Below are positions 31,505-36,757 of a stretch of 36,757 nucleotides of DNA, in pieces (within the stretch, counting starts at the first letter, position 1; each line of letters begins with the position of its first letter). The notes below the pieces were generated by a model. It had not been told where the DNA came from and did no database searches. It saw nothing but the letters and a program-made list of their open reading frames with translations. Origin of the DNA: Candidatus Flavonifractor merdavium (GTDB taxonomy: Bacteria; Bacillota; Clostridia; Oscillospirales; Oscillospiraceae); the NCBI GenBank assembly GCA_019119335.1, contig DWXF01000063.1, forward strand, positions 1 to 36,757, in the 5' to 3' direction. The translations under genes were made by a program, and so were the position numbers.

Positions 31505-32803
31505 TCACAGAATTCCATATTGACGGGCTTCCCTTTCCAGGGTCTCCCTGTGATCTGGGTGAGCAATGGCAATCAGGCTCCGCGCACGCTGGGGAATGGT
31601 TCTGCCCCGCATCTGGGCAATTCCGTATTCTGTAATGATATAATCCACGGTATTACGGGAAAGCGTTACGATGGTACCGGGCGCCAGAGCGGCGGAAATA
31701 GTGGAAATCGTGCCCTTTGCAGTGGTGGAACGAAGGGCAATGATGGAGCGGCCGTTTCTGGCGTGGATCGCGCCGGCGGCGGTATCGCTCTGGCCCCCGC
31801 TGCCGCTATATTGTCTGCTCCCTACCGATTCAGAGGCCACCTGACCGGTCAAATCCACCGCCAGAGCGGTGTTGATCGACACCATGTTCTCATTCCGCGC
31901 CACCACGGAGGGACAAGTGACGTAAGACGCGTCAAACAGAAGCACGCCGGGATTTTGGTCCACAAACCGGTAAAGGCTTTCGTCACCCAAAATAAACGAA
32001 CCTACAATTTTGCCCGGAAACAGGCTTTTCTTCCGGCCTGTGACAATGCCCTCCCGGACCAGGTCCGCCATGGAGCTGGTGATCATTTCCGTGTGGATAC
32101 CCAAATCCTTTTTTCCGCTGAAGCTTTGGGCCACCGCGTCCGGAATACCGCCAATCCCCAGCTGGATGGTGTCGCCGTCATGTACCAGAGAGGCCACATA
32201 TGTGCCAATGGCCGCCTCCGCCGCTCCCGTCCGGGCCCGTGGAAGCACTGGCGGCGGGGTGGAGCCGTTCAGCAGGTAATCCACCTGGGAGATATGCAGC
32301 GCTGTGTCCCCGAACACCACCGGAAGATTGGGATTGACTTCCAGGATAATAATGTCCGCCTGCTCCAGAAAGGTCTGCTCCACAATGCGCGCCAGCGGCA
32401 GGCGAAAGTAGCCGTGCCGGTCCATGGGCGTGGCGGCGCAACAGAAAATGCGCACCGGATTTTCCTCCACCCAGCGCCGGGGCAGATTGTGCAGATCGCC
32501 CGGAAAATAGCTGCACAGGCCGGACTCCTGTCCGCTTCTGGTAGAGGCGCTGTGAAACGGCGAGACCACATCCACCACGCCCCGGAAGGCCGGGTCATTG
32601 AGGTATTCATACCGCCCCAGGGTCAGGCCGGAAAACACCGTGACATTTCTGACCCGCCCCTTTAAACCAGCCAGCGCGGCGGCAAAGCCAAAGGGCTCGT
32701 TGCCACAAAAGCCCAGGGCCACCTGGTCTCCGTCACGGATCAGCGCCAGCGCGGCATCCATGGAGATGGTTTTTTGGCGGCAAAGCGTTTCCAGTTCCAT
32801 CAT
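31505..32803 (-). CDS. acetyl-CoA hydrolase/transferase-family CoA-transferase
   Basis: Moves CoA between acyl-CoA and a carboxylic acid through a glutamyl thioester. 432 residues, as in 4-hydroxybutyrate and butyryl-CoA:acetate CoA-transferases. DTIQLGIGGIPDAVAQS and DLGIHTEMITSSMADLV contain the expected catalytic Glu (HTEM), and GGQSDTAAGAIHARNGRSI the second conserved block. The start overlaps the previous stop (ATGA). In this operon it could pass CoA from the acyl-CoA made by the cleavage enzyme to acetoacetate, feeding the thiolase without spending ATP. That pairing is inference. Confidence 0.88.
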   Translation of the reverse strand: MMELETLCRQKTISMDAALALIRDGDQVALGFCGNEPFGFAAALAGLKGRVRNVTVFSGLTLGRYEYLNDPAFRGVVDVVSPFHSASTRSGQESGLCSYFPGDLHNLPRRWVEENPVRIFCCAATPMDRHGYFRLPLARIVEQTFLEQADIIILEVNPNLPVVFGDTALHISQVDYLLNGSTPPPVLPRARTGAAEAAIGTYVASLVHDGDTIQLGIGGIPDAVAQSFSGKKDLGIHTEMITSSMADLVREGIVTGRKKSLFPGKIVGSFILGDESLYRFVDQNPGVLLFDASYVTCPSVVARNENMVSINTALAVDLTGQVASESVGSRQYSGSGGQSDTAAGAIHARNGRSIIALRSTTAKGTISTISAALAPGTIVTLSRNTVDYIITEYGIAQMRGRTIPQRARSLIAIAHPDHRETLEREARQYGIL

Positions 32804-33837
32804 GACAGTTCCTTTAAAAATTCAAAGAAACGGATATTCCCATGCTCCAGCGGGAGCGTTCCGTTTTCGATTTTCTTGACCACGTCCACCACCATATCGT
32901 TGACCGGAGTGGGGACGCCCACCTTCCGGCCCAGCTGGCAGGCGGCGCCATTGATGAAGTCGATTTCGCACCGGCGGCCGTTACGCAGGTCCTGGAGCAT
33001 ACTGGCCAGCAGCGCCCGGTGGGGACCCCACAGCTTGCGGCAGATCTCCTTGGTCCGCTCCATTCCCGCGGCATCGGAAAATTGGAAGGCGTCGGTAAAA
33101 TCCACCTGTACGCCGGCCCCATGGAAGGGCTCCATCTGAATCCCCGCCGCCGCGGTGGCCTGAATGCACTCCCGGCCAATATAGGCCACGGCGGTCAGGC
33201 CCAGCGGATCGTCCATAACAGCTCCGAAGGTATCGCCGATGACTGTGGACATGCCGCTGAAGGTGGCATTCATCAGCACCTTGCACCATCTCAGACCCAT
33301 GAGGTTTGTGGAGATGGTGATGGGGCACATGTACTCCAGAATCTGCTTGACCTCTTCCAGCTCGGGTGTAAGCGCGCCTGTCACCGTGCCCAGCGTGGAG
33401 GAGCAGGTTGCAATAGGGGAGGTAAGCTGCGACACGCCGGGACCGATAAAGGTGGCGCCCCACCCCACCGGGCTGCCCATGACCCGCTCGGCTCCGAAGG
33501 CATCCACAAGCGCGGTTTCCGGCAGGCCGTTCTGGCAGGTACAGAAAATGGTCTCCGGCGTGGCATGCTTCTGCATCTGCGGAATGCAGACGTCATTGTA
33601 GGTCTGCTTGGCCATATAGATGAACAGATCATAGGTGCCTTCCATTTCATCCGGGGTAAGGGCATGGACCGGCACGGTCAGCTCAGCGCCGCCGATCACC
33701 TTCGCTCCATTGGCATTGAGCGCGTCCACATGGGCCTTGTTGGCGTCGATCAGATCCACCTGACGGTTCTGGGCAATAAAGGCCCCCAAAATCGTGCCCA
33801 GAGAGCCGGCACCCATAATAGCAATACGATTCAGCAT
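32800..33837 (-). CDS. ketopantoate reductase-family (ApbA/PanE) dehydrogenase
   Basis: 345 residues: N-terminal Rossmann domain with GAGSLG (9-14), the family NGL segment in CQNGLPETALVDAFG, and the C-terminal helical domain with LMGLRWCKVLMNATFSG (the conserved Lys and Asn) and HGAGVQVDFTDAFQF. Members reduce 2-dehydropantoate or, in catabolic clusters, oxidise other hydroxy acids. It is placed between the permease and the CoA-transferase/cleavage genes and overlaps the former by ATGA; no pantothenate genes are near. I infer oxidation of the imported hydroxy acid to the keto acid cleaved by the BKACE enzyme. ATG follows AAAGGAG. Confidence 0.87.
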   Translation of the reverse strand: MLNRIAIMGAGSLGTILGAFIAQNRQVDLIDANKAHVDALNANGAKVIGGAELTVPVHALTPDEMEGTYDLFIYMAKQTYNDVCIPQMQKHATPETIFCTCQNGLPETALVDAFGAERVMGSPVGWGATFIGPGVSQLTSPIATCSSTLGTVTGALTPELEEVKQILEYMCPITISTNLMGLRWCKVLMNATFSGMSTVIGDTFGAVMDDPLGLTAVAYIGRECIQATAAAGIQMEPFHGAGVQVDFTDAFQFSDAAGMERTKEICRKLWGPHRALLASMLQDLRNGRRCEIDFINGAACQLGRKVGVPTPVNDMVVDVVKKIENGTLPLEHGNIRFFEFLKELS

Positions 33838-33869
33838 AAAAAAGCTCCTTTCCCTTTTGTTTCAGTCAA

Positions 33870-35189
33870 TCAGATGCCCAACAGGATACAAGCGCCGGCA
33901 GCTACCAGAACGGTAATGGCCGGAATGGCTACCGAGGTCCAAAATACATGTTTGTAGCCCTCCTTGTGGCTCAGCCCCAGATAGGACAGAACCAGGAACA
34001 GGCCGGCGGCATGGGGCAGCGTGTCCAGGCTGCCGGCGGCAACCGAGATCAGGCGGTGGAGCACTTCCAAATCGCAGCCGGAGGCGATGAAGTTCTCGCC
34101 CAAAATCTGCAGCGTCAGCCGCAGTCCGCCGGAGGAGGAGCCCGTAATACCGGAGATGACGGCGGTAGAAAAAATACCCTCCAGATAGGGGTGCATTTTG
34201 ATGCTCAGCACCCAATCAACCACCACCTGGAACGCGGCGGAATTCTGCACCACGGTGCCAAAAGAAACCACCGCCGCCAGACCGCCGATGGCGGAAATAC
34301 CGTCGTTCAGTCCCACACCCAGCAGCTGCTTGATGCTTTTGCCCTTCAGGCGGTCCAGATTGAAAAGCACCACCAAAATCGTGCCGGACAGCATGGCGGC
34401 CACGGTAAGCAGCGCGGAATCGGAAATGAAGCGTCCGCCGATGATGATAAACAGGATGAGCACAATCATGGGCAGGAAAGACTTCCAGGCGGCGGGGAGC
34501 GTGCTGCGGTCGGCGATCTCGTAGGCGCCCGTATTCATGTGGGCGGGATAGGTCCAGCCCTCGCCGGCGGCAATCGCCTTTTTCTCCTGAAGCCGGGCAT
34601 AGACCATGCACATGACAAACATCGCAATGGAACAGAGGATGCCCAGGACGGGAGCGGCCGTCATTTTGGTGCCCAGAAACTGGGTAGGGATAATATTGGT
34701 CAGCGCGGGAGTTCCGGGGAGGGAGGTCATCGTATAGGTGGAGGAACCGATGACCAGACAGGCCACCGTCAGATGGCGGGGCAGATTAGCTTCCTTAAAC
34801 AGCAGGAACATAATGGGACCAACCACAAAAATGCAGACAAACAGGCTCACGCCGCCGTAAGTCAGCACGGACGTAATCAGCACTGAAACCAATATGACGT
34901 TCTTCTTCCCAAACCAGTCGATCAGCTTGTAGCCGACGGCGGTGGCACAGCCAAAGGAATCCATAAATTTTGCATAAAGCGCAGAGAAAATGAAAATCAG
35001 GAGATAACTGCTGTAAGTGCCCGCATATCCGCCCATATAGTAGCTCGCGTAAGATTCCCACACAGGCATACCGTTGGACAGAATTACCACAAGCGCCGCC
35101 AGCAGGGATAGCGGCAGGGCCGCCAGGCCTTTGCAGGCGCCAATGATCATGATGGCAATTGCCGCCAGCAAACCAATAATACCGATCAT
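33870..35189 (-). CDS. GntP-family organic acid permease
   Basis: Proton or sodium symporter for gluconate-like or short hydroxy/keto acids. 439 residues, about 12-14 spans; MIGIIGLLAAIAIMIIGACK, VLTYGGVSLFVCIFVVGPI, TSLPGTPALTNIIPT and ITGSSSGGLRLTLQILG are typical GntP segments, and DTLPHAAGLFLVLSYLGLSH the conserved C-terminal block. First gene of the operon, ATG after GAGGAGG, downstream of a sigma-54 promoter. GntP members occur with 3-hydroxybutyrate and other hydroxy-acid pathways, so it marks the imported substrate as a small hydroxy or keto acid. Confidence 0.88.
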   Translation of the reverse strand: MIGIIGLLAAIAIMIIGACKGLAALPLSLLAALVVILSNGMPVWESYASYYMGGYAGTYSSYLLIFIFSALYAKFMDSFGCATAVGYKLIDWFGKKNVILVSVLITSVLTYGGVSLFVCIFVVGPIMFLLFKEANLPRHLTVACLVIGSSTYTMTSLPGTPALTNIIPTQFLGTKMTAAPVLGILCSIAMFVMCMVYARLQEKKAIAAGEGWTYPAHMNTGAYEIADRSTLPAAWKSFLPMIVLILFIIIGGRFISDSALLTVAAMLSGTILVVLFNLDRLKGKSIKQLLGVGLNDGISAIGGLAAVVSFGTVVQNSAAFQVVVDWVLSIKMHPYLEGIFSTAVISGITGSSSGGLRLTLQILGENFIASGCDLEVLHRLISVAAGSLDTLPHAAGLFLVLSYLGLSHKEGYKHVFWTSVAIPAITVLVAAGACILLGI

Positions 35190-35248
35190 AATTCTCCTCC
35201 TCTGTCAATCTGCCGTGTTGTTGGTTTGGCCAAACCTGCCCCAATAAA

Positions 35249-35266
35249 TTGCAAGATCCACGCCAA
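35249..35266 (-). promoter_or_regulatory. sigma-54 (-24/-12) promoter of the operon
   Basis: Minus strand reads TTGGCGTGGATCTTGCAA: TTGGC for the -24 box, then TTGC at the required spacing for the -12 box, against the consensus YTGGCACGRNNNTTGCW. It differs only at the A and C after GGC. It lies 60 bases before the permease start and just past a gene for a sigma-54 activator. Confidence 0.8.
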
Positions 35267-35343
35267 CTACTGCGTTTCCGGCGGAGTATAGCCGTCAGCC
35301 CTTGGAACTCCAGCAAAAAAAGAGACGGGAAAAATTTTTGCCT

Positions 35344-35379
35344 CTTCCATACCAATTCGTTTCTGAATCGGTATGGAAG
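35344..35379. promoter_or_regulatory. inverted repeat: activator site or terminator
   Basis: CTTCCATACCAATTC (35344-35358) and GAATCGGTATGGAAG (35365-35379), one mismatch, 6-base loop, about 97 bases upstream of the -24 box. It may be an enhancer site for the sigma-54 activator. On the minus strand it is followed by GGCAAAAATTTTT, so a terminator for the activator gene is also possible. Confidence 0.55.
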
Positions 35380-35412
35380 GGGCAATTCATGGCCATATCT
35401 GAAAATAGATTC

Positions 35413-35429
35413 ACAACTGAATCAGTTGT
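35413..35429. promoter_or_regulatory. perfect 17-base palindrome, likely enhancer site
   Basis: ACAACTGA-A-TCAGTTGT, five bases past the activator stop codon and about 157 bases upstream of the -24 box. It has no T run, so it is better explained as an upstream activator sequence than as a terminator. Confidence 0.55.
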
Positions 35430-35433
35430 CAGC

Positions 35434-36757
35434 TTAATAGTCAATATGATATTTTGACTTTCGCCGCACCACAGAAGGCTGACTGATCTTCAAAATTTCC
35501 GCGGCCTTATAGGTGCTCTTATATTTTTTTAAAATCTTTTCCAAAATGCTTTTTTCACACTGTTCCAGATAGGATTGAAGGGAAAACGATTCCTCCTCCA
35601 TGTCTGGAATCAGCTCGTTTGGCTGGATCAGAATGGGTAAGTCGGCGCTGCCGGAGGGTTCCATGGAAAAGGTGCTGCCAAACTGTCCAAAAAAGGAGGA
35701 CGGAAGTTCTCTGATTTCCATAACCGTCCGGCTGCTGGTCACCACAATCCGCTCCACACAGTTGCGCAGCTCCCTTACGTTGCCCGGCCAATCATAGCTC
35801 AGCATTTGCTCAAAAACCCGGTCGGAAAGCACCTTCACCCGGTCATATTTTTGGCAGTACTGCTTCAAAAAATGCAGACAGAGGGGGATGATGTCGGCCT
35901 TGCGGCTGCGCAGCGCCGGAACCTCCAGCGGAATCACATTCAGGCGGTAGTAGAGATCGGCGCGAAAGCGCTGCTCCCCGATCTGCTGCTGCAAATCTGT
36001 ATTGGTGGCTGTGATCAGCCGGAAGTCCACATAAATATCCCGATTGGAACCAACTCTGCGCATCTTGCCCGTTTCAATCACCCGCAGCAGCTTGCCCTGG
36101 AGATTGAGCGGCAGGGAATTGATTTCATCCAAAAAGAGCGTGCCGCCATGGGCTTCCTCAAAAATACCCCGTTTCCCGGAATCCAGCGCCCCGGTAAAGG
36201 CCCCTTTCTCATAGCCGAACAGCTCCGCCTCCAGCAGATGCTCCGGCAGAGCGGCACAGTTGATCTCCACCAGCTCTCGCCCACGGCGGGGGCTGCAGCG
36301 GTGGATATACGAGGCCAGCGCGTTTTTACCCACGCCCGACTCCCCCGTAATCAGGATGCTGGAGTCCACCTCCGAGACCTCTTTGGCCGTATCCAGCAGG
36401 GCTTTCATCTCCGGACTGTGGGCGATCATACGTACGGCATAGTCCTGCTGGCGGTTCTGGTTCAGGAATACCTGACCCTGAATATCGTTGATCACAGCGT
36501 CCTGATACCGGCGATTAAAATGATCAATGCTCTGCACCACCCCAATAATGAAAAGAATATTCCCTCTGTCGTCAAAAGTAGGAATGGCGGACACAATCTG
36601 GTTGTAGCCGGGAATTCCGTTCCCAGGCACAACCTTCTGCAAAACAGTGTGCTTTTGCTTGGTCTGAAGCACATAATCGGAAACACAGTGGTCTGTATAG
36701 CCCTCCTCCACGAGCTGATATACATCGCGGGCGGCATACCATTCCCTGGAGTAGCCC
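35434..36757 (-). CDS. sigma-54-dependent transcriptional activator (5' end outside window)
   Basis: The reading frame is open to the window edge, so the N-terminus is missing; an internal GTG at 36711 is not the true start. The visible 440 residues hold a PAS-like sensor end (PTFDDRGNILFIIGVVQSID), an AAA+ domain with Walker A GESGVGKN, the sigma-54 contact loop GYEKGAFTGAL, Walker B GGTLFLDEI and arginine-finger region FRADLYYRLNVIPLEVP, then a Fis/TyrR-like helix-turn-helix, TYKAAEILKISQPSVVRRK. It is followed by a sigma-54 promoter and a catabolic operon on the same strand, so it almost surely activates that operon in response to its substrate. Confidence 0.93.
   Translation of the reverse strand, partial: GYSREWYAARDVYQLVEEGYTDHCVSDYVLQTKQKHTVLQKVVPGNGIPGYNQIVSAIPTFDDRGNILFIIGVVQSIDHFNRRYQDAVINDIQGQVFLNQNRQQDYAVRMIAHSPEMKALLDTAKEVSEVDSSILITGESGVGKNALASYIHRCSPRRGRELVEINCAALPEHLLEAELFGYEKGAFTGALDSGKRGIFEEAHGGTLFLDEINSLPLNLQGKLLRVIETGKMRRVGSNRDIYVDFRLITATNTDLQQQIGEQRFRADLYYRLNVIPLEVPALRSRKADIIPLCLHFLKQYCQKYDRVKVLSDRVFEQMLSYDWPGNVRELRNCVERIVVTSSRTVMEIRELPSSFFGQFGSTFSMEPSGSADLPILIQPNELIPDMEEESFSLQSYLEQCEKSILEKILKKYKSTYKAAEILKISQPSVVRRKSKYHIDY

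Noticed and set aside
28581-35189. The lysine-to-butyrate fermentation operon
   Set aside because: Only the BKACE gene fits. kamA, kamDE, kdd and kal are missing, and a GntP permease and PanE-type dehydrogenase are present instead.
1-36757. CRISPR arrays, tRNA or rRNA genes, insertion sequences
   Set aside because: No regularly spaced repeats, cloverleaf-like segments, rRNA motifs or transposase genes were noticed on either strand.

Overview
The window looks like chromosome of a GC-rich, low-G+C-phylum (Firmicutes/Bacillota) gut anaerobe, most likely an Oscillospiraceae-type butyrate producer (Flavonifractor, Lawsonibacter, Intestinimonas relatives). The basis is AGGAGG-type ribosome binding sites, sigma-A promoters, AgrC/LytTR and CprRK-type two-component systems, DUF2871, DUF6485 and TIGR04076 genes, and an acetoacetate/acetyl-CoA catabolic operon. 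The taxon is an inference; no rRNA or tRNA gene was seen.

Layout. 1-5180: a short structured RNA (possibly 6S-like), a membrane diguanylate cyclase, a hydrolase gene fragment, a flavodoxin, a secreted methionine sulfoxide reductase MsrA-MsrB fusion, a QueD-like protein with an added zinc ribbon, and a divergent Crp/Fnr regulator with a palindrome over its own promoter. 5181-9624: a CprRK/CprABC-like lantibiotic defence module, with a kinase and OmpR regulator facing a three-gene ABC transporter whose promoter carries phased direct repeats. 9625-13890: a collapsed remnant of another regulator plus ABC permease, then a LytTR response regulator with two AgrC-like kinases. Between the kinases lies the 3' stub of a second regulator, and the kinase halves of the two genes are near-identical.

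13908-20189 (minus strand): STAS protein, CstA-type transporter, HD-domain protein and two NCS2 purine permeases, one frameshifted, apparently one transcription unit with ATGA overlaps; then a DUF6485 protein and a lipoprotein. 20402-22642: a large membrane protein of unknown function with a perfect palindrome at its predicted start site. 22814-24624: a peptide-deformylase-like gene in an overlapping operon with TIGR04076, flavodoxin and DUF6933 genes. 24621-26892: a TetR regulator and three small membrane proteins, tied together by one palindromic operator found at two promoters.

26948-28393: a chloramphenicol-acetyltransferase-family protein and an unrecognised hydrophilic protein. 28581-36757 (minus strand): a sigma-54 activator (cut by the window end), a good sigma-54 promoter with two upstream palindromes, and a six-gene operon: GntP permease, PanE-family dehydrogenase, CoA-transferase, beta-keto acid cleavage enzyme, SDR reductase and thiolase. 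I infer that it imports a hydroxy acid, oxidises it to a beta-keto acid, splits it with acetyl-CoA to acetoacetate, and sends that to acetyl-CoA or 3-hydroxybutyryl-CoA. The substrate is not known. This operon is the best candidate for a new pathway in the window.
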